The notes beneath the pieces were generated by a model that saw nothing but the letters and a program-made list of their open reading frames with translations, was not told the origin of the DNA and did not search any database. The translations under genes were made by a program, and so were the position numbers. From assembly GCA_014762585.1 (NCBI GenBank), contig JABURN010000130.1:1-7952 (forward strand): 7,952 nucleotides of DNA. Direction: 5' to 3'. The stretch's first letter is position 1. Every line of letters begins with the position of its first letter. The stretch is from Methylophaga sp. (GTDB taxonomy: Bacteria; Pseudomonadota; Gammaproteobacteria; Nitrosococcales; Methylophagaceae). Shown here piece after piece: positions 1 through 6,527 of the stretch.

Positions 1-1
1 A

Positions 2-649
2 CAGGCTGAAACAGCCGAGACAAGAGCACAGCTTTTTTCAGCCCCGATTTATCAGCGGACTTTTTCCGGTGACATTGATACTGAGCTTTACAACGATTTT
101 CTGACACAGGCTTATCATCATGTGAAACATACGGTACCGCTTTTGATGACCGTCGGCGGCCGCTTACCTGAGAGCAAAGAGTGGCTGCGCACCGCGGTGG
201 CTGAATATATTGAAGAGGAAGTGGGGCACCAGGAATGGATATTAAATGATATAGCCGCCTGTGGTGGTGATAAGGAAGCTGTCAGAAATAGTCAGCCCAA
301 TCTGCATACCGAGCTGATGGTCGCCTATGCCTATGATATGGCTCAGCGTGTCAATCCATTGGGCTTCTTCGGTATGGTGCATGTACTGGAAGGGACCAGT
401 ATTACTTCTGCAGACCGCGCTGCAGAATCAATTCAACAGGCATTGAAACTGCCCAATCAGGCATTCAGTTATCTGCGTTCTCACGGGGCGCTGGATCAGG
501 ACCATGTGAAGTTTTTTGAAAGCTTGATGAACCAGATAACTGCGCCTGATGAGCAGGAATTGATTATCCGCTCGGCCCAGCGTTTTTATTATCTCTACGG
601 CAATATTTTTCGTAGCCTGACTGGAGATGCTATGCCATGCACAGTCTGA
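2..649 (+). CDS. Heme-oxygenase-like diiron oxidase (iron-containing redox enzyme family), 5' partial
   Basis: The frame is open from the left edge, giving 215 visible residues. The GTG at 122 is not a credible start, because the 40 codons before it encode the family's first helix (an FLTQAYHH segment at visible residues 33-40). Only a short N-terminal piece is probably missing. The all-helical protein shows the motif pattern of heme-oxygenase-like diiron oxidases: a His-rich first helix (H39, H40, H43), ExxH at E73/H76, VLEG with E130, and HGALDQDH with D165 and H168 as candidate metal ligands. Characterised relatives (UndA, CADD, SznF) use two irons and O2 to oxidise fatty acids, amino acids or N-hydroxy compounds; the substrate here cannot be read from sequence. 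It should be cytoplasmic, as no membrane segment is seen. Its last 13 bases overlap the following dehydrogenase gene, implying co-translation and a shared pathway. TenA- or PqqC-like folds are related alternatives. The family call is fairly sure; the reaction is unknown. Confidence 0.8.
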   Translation, partial: QAETAETRAQLFSAPIYQRTFSGDIDTELYNDFLTQAYHHVKHTVPLLMTVGGRLPESKEWLRTAVAEYIEEEVGHQEWILNDIAACGGDKEAVRNSQPNLHTELMVAYAYDMAQRVNPLGFFGMVHVLEGTSITSADRAAESIQQALKLPNQAFSYLRSHGALDQDHVKFFESLMNQITAPDEQELIIRSAQRFYYLYGNIFRSLTGDAMPCTV

Positions 650-1422
650 AAGATAAAACGATTGTCCTGACCGGTGCAGCAGGCGGTATTGGCCAGTCTG
701 TGGCTGAATTACTGAACACCATGGGGGCCACGCTGGTATTGACCGATATCAACAGCGATAAACTGGAACAATTGAATCACGGGTTTAATGACAAACATTA
801 CACCGTGGCAACTGATTTGGCCTCAGCTGAAGGCCGCAGCAAACTGGTCGAATGCTGCAACGACATGTTGTCACCGCCTCAAATGCTGATCAATATCGCC
901 GGTATCAACCAGTTTGCCCGCTTGACTGACTACAGTGACGAGCAACTCGACAAGCTGGTGTCTGTGAACCTGATCAGCCAGATTGCCCTTTGTCGTGACT
1001 TTTTGCCTTTATTCAGCCGTTTGCCGTCAGCGACGATCATTAACGTCGGCTCCATTCTCGGCAGTATCGGTATGCCGGGTTACAGCGTTTATTGTGCGAC
1101 CAAGTTTGGCTTAAGGGGATTCAGTGAAGCATTAAGCCGAGAACTCATGGATAGCCCGGTCGAGGTGCGTTATTTCGCGCCCAGAGCGACTCAAACCGCA
1201 CTCAATGATAAGCGGGTCAATGAGATGAACAAGGCATTGGGTAATGCGATGGATACACCAGAGCAAGTCGCTGCAGAACTGGTCAGTTTTCTGCAAAACC
1301 ACGACAAGCGCGGTTACCTGGGCTGGCCGGAGAAATTATTCGTGCGTATCAACAGCCTGTTTCCATCCCTGGTGGATAGATCTTTCCAGAAACAGCTGGC
1401 TGTGATTAAACGTTATTTGTGA
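637..1422 (+). CDS. Short-chain dehydrogenase/reductase (SDR), classical type
   Basis: This 261-residue protein has the full classical SDR signature: the TGAAGGIG nucleotide-binding loop (residues 12-19), NIAG (86-89), N111, catalytic S139 and the YCATK pair Y152/K156. D37 at the end of the second beta strand suggests a preference for NAD(H) over NADP(H). The length is normal and there is no signal peptide or membrane helix, so it should be a soluble cytoplasmic NAD-dependent alcohol/ketone oxidoreductase. The ATG at 637 has a GGAG at 623-626 inside the end of the upstream oxidase gene, which it overlaps by 13 bases; the two products probably act in sequence on one substrate. The segment after the catalytic helix (PRATQTA, 182-188) sits where SDRs place the loop that closes over cofactor and substrate. 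Substrate unknown. The SDR assignment is secure. Confidence 0.93.
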   Translation: MHSLKDKTIVLTGAAGGIGQSVAELLNTMGATLVLTDINSDKLEQLNHGFNDKHYTVATDLASAEGRSKLVECCNDMLSPPQMLINIAGINQFARLTDYSDEQLDKLVSVNLISQIALCRDFLPLFSRLPSATIINVGSILGSIGMPGYSVYCATKFGLRGFSEALSRELMDSPVEVRYFAPRATQTALNDKRVNEMNKALGNAMDTPEQVAAELVSFLQNHDKRGYLGWPEKLFVRINSLFPSLVDRSFQKQLAVIKRYL

Positions 1423-1432
1423 GGAATCAATC

Positions 1433-2092
1433 ATGAAAATATATTTATTTTTGTTGGCGATGATGGTCAGCTTTTCAGCGTCTGCTGATGTGATGGAACA
1501 GGTGGCTGAAGTCCAGCATCACTGGGCGGAAGCCAACTATCAGCTCAAGGGCAAAGCGCAGCAAACACGCTTTGAGGGTTTACTGAAAGAGGCCGATGCC
1601 GTGTTGCAGGCAAATCCCGCATCTGCCGAGGCTCTCATCTGGCGCGGTATTGTGCAATCAAGCTATGCCGGTATTAAGGGCGGACTGGGAGCACTGGGAC
1701 TGGCTAAAGCGGCCAAAGCTGACTTTGAACAGGCGCTGAAAATTAATGACAGGGCGCTGGCGGGGTCGGCCTACACCAGTCTTGGAACGCTGTATTTCAA
1801 AGTCCCCGGCTGGCCATTGGGCTTTGGCGATAACGATAAAGCCGAGCAAATGCTCAAACAGGCGCTGGAAATTAACCCTGAAGGAATCGATAGTAATTAT
1901 TTTTATGGGGTTTTTATGCTGGATCAGAGACAATATCAGAAAGCGGAGCAGTATTTGTTGAAAGCCCAGCAGGCACCGGCACGGCCGGATCGGCCATTGG
2001 CAGATCAGGGCCGGCAGCAGGAAATTACTGATACATTACAGCAAGTTCGTTATCAACTGAGAACACATCAACATGCAGGTATTGCTGATTGA
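1433..2092 (+). CDS. Secreted TPR-repeat protein
   Basis: This 219-residue protein starts with a Sec signal peptide (hydrophobic residues 4-14, likely cleavage after ASA at 16-18), so it is exported and probably periplasmic. The start is supported by GAGGA at 1421-1425, seven bases before the ATG. The mature part is helical, with TPR-like units at about 42-75, 85-108, 113-149 and 152-185; the two C-terminal units are clearest, with ALEINP-type endings and an NYFYG helix. A conserved-looking insert (KVPGWPLGFGD, 123-133) separates the TPR helices. No catalytic motif is visible, so a scaffold or protein-binding role is inferred. It overlaps the response-regulator start by 20 bases, suggesting translational coupling and possibly a link to signal sensing or to the envelope proteins encoded downstream. 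Its partner is unknown. Confidence 0.82.
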   Translation: MKIYLFLLAMMVSFSASADVMEQVAEVQHHWAEANYQLKGKAQQTRFEGLLKEADAVLQANPASAEALIWRGIVQSSYAGIKGGLGALGLAKAAKADFEQALKINDRALAGSAYTSLGTLYFKVPGWPLGFGDNDKAEQMLKQALEINPEGIDSNYFYGVFMLDQRQYQKAEQYLLKAQQAPARPDRPLADQGRQQEITDTLQQVRYQLRTHQHAGIAD

Positions 2093-2732
2093 AGATGATG
2101 CCTCTCTGGCAGAGGGACTCAAACGTTCACTCAAACATGAAGGCTTTATTGTTAACCATCTGACGCAGGGAAAGCAGGCTGTCAGTGCTGTAGCTTCGTC
2201 AGTGCCGGACATGGTGGTGCTGGATCTCGGTTTACCGGATATGGATGGTCAGGAAGTGTTGAGAGCAATCCGTAAACTGGATGCAGCTTTGCCAGTGCTG
2301 ATTCTGACCGCCCGGGCCTCGCTGGAGGATAAAGTGGCCGGGCTTGATAACGGTGCAGATGATTATCTGGCCAAACCTTTCGAAACGGATGAATTACTCG
2401 CCCGTCTGAGAGTATTCGAGCGAAGACTGAGCAGTTTCAAACATGCCGGATTGACTATCGGCGACGTCACCATGGACACCAAAGCGCAGACTGTCACGGT
2501 TTCAGGTAAAGAGATTGAACTCTCCCGGCGTGAGTTTATGCTGCTCAAAATGCTGATGGAAAATACCGGACGGGTGCAGACCCGCGACAGTCTGGAAAGC
2601 AAGCTCTACAGCTGGGGGGAAGAGATCGCCAGCAATGCGATTGAAGTGCATATCCACCATCTCAGAAAGAAACTGCCTGAGCACTTCATCAAGACCGTTC
2701 GCGGTGTCGGTTACACCATTAAGGCGGCATGA
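2073..2732 (+). CDS. OmpR/PhoB-family response regulator (QseB/PmrA-like)
   Basis: The 219-residue protein has an N-terminal receiver domain (1-115) with acidic pocket E7/D8/D9, phospho-acceptor D51, T79 and K101. A C-terminal winged-helix DNA-binding domain (about 125-219) has the SNAIEVHIHHLRKKL recognition-helix region and the VRGVGYT ending typical of the QseB/PmrA/TctD branch. It should bind promoter DNA once phosphorylated by the kinase encoded next. The start at 2073 lies inside the TPR gene and has only a weak purine stretch (TGAG, 2058-2061), so it probably depends on translation of that gene. The stop overlaps the kinase start in an ATGA. Its targets are not shown by the sequence; autoregulation of this operon and control of the iron-transport genes are inferred from position. 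All key residues are intact. Confidence 0.95.
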   Translation: MQVLLIEDDASLAEGLKRSLKHEGFIVNHLTQGKQAVSAVASSVPDMVVLDLGLPDMDGQEVLRAIRKLDAALPVLILTARASLEDKVAGLDNGADDYLAKPFETDELLARLRVFERRLSSFKHAGLTIGDVTMDTKAQTVTVSGKEIELSRREFMLLKMLMENTGRVQTRDSLESKLYSWGEEIASNAIEVHIHHLRKKLPEHFIKTVRGVGYTIKAA

Positions 2733-4048
2733 AGTCGATACGTCTGTTCCTGCTGTTATCGCTGCTGGCTACGATCACGCTGGTGAATTTTGTTGCCTTG
2801 CTGCATGGCTATCAGTCCAGCATGGAAAAGGCACAAAGCCTGTTTGACTCGAGGCTGGAGAGTACGGCGAGACTGATTGCTTCTGCCAATTCCGAACAAG
2901 GTATTCAGCAGGGGATTGCCGAACAACAGACGCCATACACCTATTTCCAGATCTGGGACAGCGGTGGCAAGCAACTGCTGACCCGATCCCGAAATGCGCC
3001 CGGGTTTGTCACCGGCGAACTCAGTGAGGGTTTTCATGAAGTCAACTTCGACAGTTATCGCTGGCGCAACTTCGTCTACCGTGACCAGCATCTCAATCGC
3101 TGGATTGTCGTGGCAGAGCGTATCGACATCCGCTACAGCCTGGCTGAAGAGGTCGTGCTGGAATCCCTGTTACCGATTGTGATTGCGATACCGGTCGCAG
3201 CACTGATTATCTGGATAGCCGTTGGTGTTGGTCTTAAACCACTGCGACAGTTCGCCGATCAGGTTCGTGGTAAACGCGCCGATGATTTGAGCCCAATTCA
3301 TCTGGACAAAGTGCCATATGAATTAATCGCGGTTGTCTCTAACACCAATGCCCTGCTGGGCCGGCTGGATGATGCTTTCCATCGAGAGCAGCGTTTCGCA
3401 TCTGATGCCGCACATGAGCTGAGAACACCAATCAGCGTGCTTAAAGTGCACCTGCATAATCTCAAACAACGACTGGGTGAGGGGGATGAAGACATAGCCC
3501 TGCTGAAAGCCGGTATAGAGCGCATGGGCCATTTGATTGAACAGATCCTGGCGCTTTACCGAACCTCTCCCGACCAGGCATCAGCCCGCTTTGAAAGATT
3601 AGATCTTTATAAGCTGGCCCAGAACGTCATTGCCGGTGACTTCGTGAATTTCGAACGCAAACAGCAGGCGATATCGCTGGAAGGCGAGAGCGCACTTGTT
3701 GCAGGGAACCGCTTCGCGCTGGAAACACTGCTACAGAACTTATTGAGTAACGCCAATAAATATACACCGGAGGGTGGCGAAATCCGCGTCAGCGTGCGTC
3801 CGCACGCTGAGTCGGTGGAACTCAAAGTGGAAGATTCCGGCCCTGGTATTCCGGCAGACCAGTATCTGCGTGTTTTCGAGCGCTTCTATCGAGTTCATGG
3901 CGACAGGCATGACAGTGGTGAGCTTGGCTGCGGTCTGGGCCTGACCATCGTCAGCCATATTGTTGAATTACATCATGGTCAGATACGGCTTGGGCCTTCG
4001 TCGTTGGGGCAGGGATTGGCGGTTACCATTGAAATTCCGGGAGAATAG
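2729..4048 (+). CDS. QseC-like membrane sensor histidine kinase
   Basis: The 439-residue kinase has TM1 at about 6-26, a periplasmic region of about 120 residues, TM2 at about 147-168, a HAMP-like linker, the dimerisation helix with H229 in AHELRTP, and an ATPase domain with N-box N337/N341, G1 box DSGPG (369-373) and G2 box GCGLGL (400-405). The periplasmic part carries a YFQIWDSGG segment (72-80), like the 2CSK_N sensor domain of QseC/TctE kinases. It should autophosphorylate H229 and pass phosphate to D51 of the regulator, whose stop its start overlaps by four bases. An ExxE (ELSE, 97-100) lies in the sensor region. ExxE motifs bind ferric iron in PmrB, so iron sensing is a plausible but unproven inference, supported by the iron-transport genes downstream. 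All catalytic boxes are intact. Confidence 0.95.
   Translation: MKSIRLFLLLSLLATITLVNFVALLHGYQSSMEKAQSLFDSRLESTARLIASANSEQGIQQGIAEQQTPYTYFQIWDSGGKQLLTRSRNAPGFVTGELSEGFHEVNFDSYRWRNFVYRDQHLNRWIVVAERIDIRYSLAEEVVLESLLPIVIAIPVAALIIWIAVGVGLKPLRQFADQVRGKRADDLSPIHLDKVPYELIAVVSNTNALLGRLDDAFHREQRFASDAAHELRTPISVLKVHLHNLKQRLGEGDEDIALLKAGIERMGHLIEQILALYRTSPDQASARFERLDLYKLAQNVIAGDFVNFERKQQAISLEGESALVAGNRFALETLLQNLLSNANKYTPEGGEIRVSVRPHAESVELKVEDSGPGIPADQYLRVFERFYRVHGDRHDSGELGCGLGLTIVSHIVELHHGQIRLGPSSLGQGLAVTIEIPGE
4039..4043 (+). promoter_or_regulatory. Shine-Dalgarno site fixing the TTG start of the cupredoxin gene
   Basis: GGGAG lies nine bases before a TTG at 4053 that is in frame with the cupredoxin. 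It sits inside the last codons of the kinase gene. The in-frame ATG at 4074 lies within the hydrophobic core of the signal peptide, and the in-frame ATG at 3960 would add 31 residues with no signal-peptide character, overlapping the kinase gene by 89 bases. The TTG start leaves a signal peptide with a short charged n-region. Confidence 0.7.
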
Positions 4049-4052
4049 TAAG

Positions 4053-4376
4053 TTGAAACAATGGCTTATTCTAATGTGTTTATGTTTTCTGTCGCCCATG
4101 GTGATGGCCGGTCCGCCAATCATTGAAATCGAAATCAAAGATCATTTGTTTTACCCGGATGAGGTCAGGATTCCGGCAGACACCAAGGTCAAGCTGCTGG
4201 TGAAAAACCTGGACCCGACTGCAGAGGAATTCGAGAGTTACGAGCTTAACCGGGAAAAAGTGATTGCCGGCAACAGTGAAGCCATCATTTTCATCGGCCC
4301 CTTATCTGCTGGTGAATATCCCTTCTTTGGCGAGTTTTTCCCTAAAACCGCCCAGGGCAAAGTGATCGCGGAGTGA
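4053..4376 (+). CDS. Periplasmic cupredoxin-fold protein of the FTR1/EfeO-associated type
   Basis: From the TTG start this is a 107-residue protein with a signal peptide (K2, hydrophobic 4-18, cleavage after A19) and a mature part of about 88 residues matching the single-domain cupredoxin pattern: IEIKDHLFYPDEVRIPADTK early, then VKNLDP (50-55), EEFES (58-62) and a C-terminal GEFFPKTAQG (93-102). This resembles the stand-alone version of the N-terminal Cup domain of EfeO, the periplasmic partner of FTR1-type iron permeases. The mature protein has no Cys and only one His (H31), so it cannot form a normal type-1 copper site. Acidic residues E58/E59/E61 and E94 are candidate iron or copper ligands. 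It lies four bases after the kinase and four bases before the permease. A periplasmic iron-binding or iron-oxidation partner of the permease is the best inference. Confidence 0.85.
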   Translation: MKQWLILMCLCFLSPMVMAGPPIIEIEIKDHLFYPDEVRIPADTKVKLLVKNLDPTAEEFESYELNREKVIAGNSEAIIFIGPLSAGEYPFFGEFFPKTAQGKVIAE

Positions 4377-4380
4377 TGTC

Positions 4381-5160
4381 ATGTTATTGAATGCGGTTAT
4401 TATCATTCTGCGCGAAGTGCTGGAGGCGGCATTAATCATCAGTGTGTTTCTGGCATTGAGTCAGCTTTTGAATCGAAAGTTAGGCTGGATGCTAGTGGCT
4501 TTGATAATCGGCTTCAGCGGCGCGTATCTTTACGCAGTGAATCTCAGCGCGATCTCGATGGCGATGGAAGGCACGGGGCAGGAGGTGCTTAACGCTGTAT
4601 TACACAGCGTGATTTTCCTGTCTTTGCTGATATTTATGATCACTGTGCCCCATCAGGCACACCCCATGTGGCGACGTATCAATCTTGTGACCATCGTGCT
4701 GGCCGTGATCACCGCTATTGTTCGTGAAGGCTCTGAAATCATCCTTTACATCAAAGGCTTTATCGGTATTCCGGATTTATTAAGTCCGGTCCTGATGGGC
4801 AGTGCAGTGGGGGCCGGTATCGGGCTTAGTGTCGGCGTGTTTTTCTATTACCTGCTGGTCAATATGCGTAAAAGCCACGGAATCTGGCTGGGCTATCTCA
4901 TTCTCTTGCTAATAGGCGGCAGTATGGTGGCTCAGGCCGTCGAATTCATGATTCAGGCCGATTATATCGCTGCGACCACGCCGGTTTGGGACAGCTCGCA
5001 TTTCATCAGCGAACGCTCCGCAGTTGGACAGTTACTCTATGCACTGGTGGGTTATGAGGCAACGCCGGCACCACAACAGGCGGCTGCCTATTTCAGCAGT
5101 ATCCTCATGCTGGTTGTCGCTGCCGGCATCAGTTTTATGTTCAGAAGGAAATCATCATGA
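4381..5160 (+). CDS. FTR1-family high-affinity iron permease
   Basis: The 259-residue protein has about seven hydrophobic segments (near 4-27, 36-57, 70-90, 100-122, 135-160, 168-190 and 238-254). It carries the two RExxE iron-path motifs of the Ftr1/EfeU family: REVLE at 11-15 in the first helix and REGSE at 115-119 in the fourth. E63 and E68 in the EGTGQE loop and the following helix are also acidic and may contribute. Family members move iron across the cytoplasmic membrane, usually ferric iron made by a coupled oxidation step. GGAG at 4370-4373, seven bases upstream, supports the ATG. The neighbour on one side is a periplasmic cupredoxin and on the other a secreted barrel; no EfeO peptidase-M75 domain or EfeB peroxidase is present. 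The first motif differs from the more common REGLE by V13 in place of Gly. The family is secure; ion specificity is inferred. Confidence 0.93.
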   Translation: MLLNAVIIILREVLEAALIISVFLALSQLLNRKLGWMLVALIIGFSGAYLYAVNLSAISMAMEGTGQEVLNAVLHSVIFLSLLIFMITVPHQAHPMWRRINLVTIVLAVITAIVREGSEIILYIKGFIGIPDLLSPVLMGSAVGAGIGLSVGVFFYYLLVNMRKSHGIWLGYLILLLIGGSMVAQAVEFMIQADYIAATTPVWDSSHFISERSAVGQLLYALVGYEATPAPQQAAAYFSSILMLVVAAGISFMFRRKSS

Positions 5161-5840
5161 TAGTCATCCCTTATGTTTTAGTGGTCATGTTGTTGATTCC
5201 GGGACTGACGCTCGCAGATGATCTGGCGGTGGATAAAGTCTATCACCCCTATGTTCAGCCAATGGAGCGGGAAGTGGAGTGGCGTATGGTCGCTGCGGAT
5301 GGCGATCACCTGCAGCGTCTGGGCATCGGTCAGTCGCTCAATGATCGGATCTTTGTCGAAGGTTATCTGCTGGCGGCCGAAGAGGGCGACACATTTCGTC
5401 TGGAAGGCTATGAGCTTGAAACTCGCATACAGCTGAGCGAACAGGGTGAGTACGCCGTGGACTGGGGCATGATCGTTGAACTGGAAAAAGCCCATCAGGA
5501 AGATGAATGGGAACTGGCAACAGCTCTGTTGATGGAAAAACAATGGGGAAGATGGGTTGGCGCAGCCAATCTGTGGCTGGAGTATGAGTGGGGCGATGAG
5601 GTTAAGGATGAATTCGAGACCGCCATGGCCGTGCAGACGCGCTATCGTCTGTCGCCGGCGTTTGAACCTGCCATTGAATTTTATGGCGGTGAAAATACGC
5701 GTGCGCTGGGGCCGGTAGCGATGGGCGATGTACGTTTCGGTGCCGGTAAAAAACTGCACTGGGAAAGTGGGGTGCTAGTCGGCCTCAGTAAAAAAACACC
5801 GGATACCATACTCAGGCTGTTGGCTGAGTATGAATTCTGA
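5157..5840 (+). CDS. Secreted, probable outer-membrane beta-barrel protein of unknown family
   Basis: I do not recognise the family. The 227-residue protein has a signal peptide (hydrophobic 2-19, cleavage after TLA at 18-20). The mature part of about 207 residues is rich in alternating polar/hydrophobic stretches, for example 80-92, 100-110, 117-128, 133-145, 156-165 and 204-210. It is rich in Trp and acidic residues (DEWEL, EYEWGDE, DEFE) and ends in a C-terminal Phe after AEYE, the usual signal for beta-barrel insertion by the Bam complex. An outer-membrane barrel with about 8-10 strands is inferred. AAGGAA at 5145-5150 gives a strong ribosome site, and the start overlaps the permease stop in ATGA. 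This tight coupling suggests a role in iron passage or binding at the outer membrane. A periplasmic beta-rich protein is the alternative. Confidence 0.75.
   Translation: MIVIPYVLVVMLLIPGLTLADDLAVDKVYHPYVQPMEREVEWRMVAADGDHLQRLGIGQSLNDRIFVEGYLLAAEEGDTFRLEGYELETRIQLSEQGEYAVDWGMIVELEKAHQEDEWELATALLMEKQWGRWVGAANLWLEYEWGDEVKDEFETAMAVQTRYRLSPAFEPAIEFYGGENTRALGPVAMGDVRFGAGKKLHWESGVLVGLSKKTPDTILRLLAEYEF
5807..5832. terminator. Inverted repeat at a convergent gene junction, possible weak bidirectional terminator
   Basis: The 9-base arms CATACTCAG (5807-5815) and CTGAGTATG (5824-5832) are perfect reverse complements with an 8-base loop. The repeat sits in the last codons of the barrel gene, just before the one-base gap to the lapG stop. 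In the minus direction a run of seven T (5796-5790) follows, but ten bases beyond the stem; in the plus direction no T-run follows. The position fits termination of both transcripts. The stem has modest GC and the T-run is displaced, so efficiency is doubtful. Confidence 0.35.
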
Positions 5841-5841
5841 A

Positions 5842-6507
5842 TTATTGCAGCGCCTGCTCTTTCATACGTCTTTCAAGATCGTTCCATAAAGAAAGCTTGG
5901 AAGCTTCACCGACCCGCTGACCTTCACCACGCGATTTGGCCAGCCACAGTCCAGTACCGTTAAAGCTGTAGACCGGCACCAGATCATTACGACGACTGGC
6001 AGGTTTGATATCGACAATCAGGTTATCGAGAACCAGCGGCACAGAGCGTTTGGTCTCGAAATAAGTCAGCACCATATGCGCCTGATCAATTTCGATGGCT
6101 TTGACGTAGGTGATTCTGAGCTTGTCTTCATCGACACCGAGTTCTTTCAGTGTGAAGTATTTGGCGATGGAGTAATCCTCACAGTCACCTGCACCGATGG
6201 AGAGCATTTCCAGTGGTGTAGCCCAGTAGTCTTTTTTATTCCATAAATCAATGTCATTGAGGAACATGACGTTGGAATTGAAGAACTTATTCACGAGCTC
6301 CAGCTTTTCTTTCTCGGGGAGATCGTGATTAGCCGGATTCTCAACTAACTCCCTCCAACCTTCGACGCGTTTGCGAGCGAATTTGTTGTACTGACTTTCA
6401 ATTTTGGCCAGCACCTCATCGCTGATGTTGAGCTTCGCGATACCCGGCAGGGCAAACAGTAATGAAGCCAGTAGCAGCGTAATCAGACTGTGGCGGTAAA
6501 GATGCAT
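5842..6507 (-). CDS. lapG: LapG-type periplasmic cysteine protease (BTLCP family)
   Basis: The 221-residue protein begins with a signal peptide (hydrophobic 8-23, cleavage after GIA, 22-24). It has the bacterial transglutaminase-like cysteine protease triad: C109 in GAGDCEDY, H144 in QAHMV, and D161 in LVLDN. D108 and E110 flank the catalytic cysteine as the calcium ligands do in characterised LapG proteins, so calcium dependence is expected. Length is close to family norm. In Pseudomonas and Legionella, LapG cuts the N-terminal di-alanine site of LapA-type adhesins to release biofilm cells, unless LapD holds it. The gene follows the LapD gene after 20 bases; GGGGA just upstream of the ATG is a reasonable ribosome site. 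No adhesin is seen in the window, so the substrate must be encoded elsewhere. The triad is complete and activity is expected. Confidence 0.93.
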   Translation of the reverse strand: MHLYRHSLITLLLASLLFALPGIAKLNISDEVLAKIESQYNKFARKRVEGWRELVENPANHDLPEKEKLELVNKFFNSNVMFLNDIDLWNKKDYWATPLEMLSIGAGDCEDYSIAKYFTLKELGVDEDKLRITYVKAIEIDQAHMVLTYFETKRSVPLVLDNLIVDIKPASRRNDLVPVYSFNGTGLWLAKSRGEGQRVGEASKLSLWNDLERRMKEQALQ

Positions 6508-6527
6508 TCAATCCCCGGCATTCAGGC

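Noticed and set aside
122..124. GTG as the start of the first gene
   Set aside because: The frame is open back to the left edge, and the 40 upstream codons encode a recognisable first helix of the family, so the gene starts outside the window.
2..649. Annotation of the first gene as TenA thiaminase or classical heme oxygenase
   Set aside because: The ExxH, VLE and HGxxDxxH pattern fits the diiron branch of this fold. The TenA catalytic Cys context and the heme-oxygenase proximal His context are not seen.
1110..1136. CTTAAG and ATTAAG repeats resembling a PmrA-type binding box
   Set aside because: They start 21 bases apart rather than the 11 expected for a PmrA box, lie deep inside the SDR coding region, and no promoter elements follow.
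3960..4052. ATG at 3960 as start of the cupredoxin gene
   Set aside because: It would overlap the kinase gene by 89 bases and bury the signal peptide behind 31 residues without family character. TTG at 4053 has a well-placed GGGAG.
5178..5759. 193-codon open frame on the minus strand across the barrel gene
   Set aside because: The plus-strand gene has a strong ribosome site, ATGA coupling, a signal peptide and a barrel ending. The antisense frame shows no domain or start signal and looks like a shadow.
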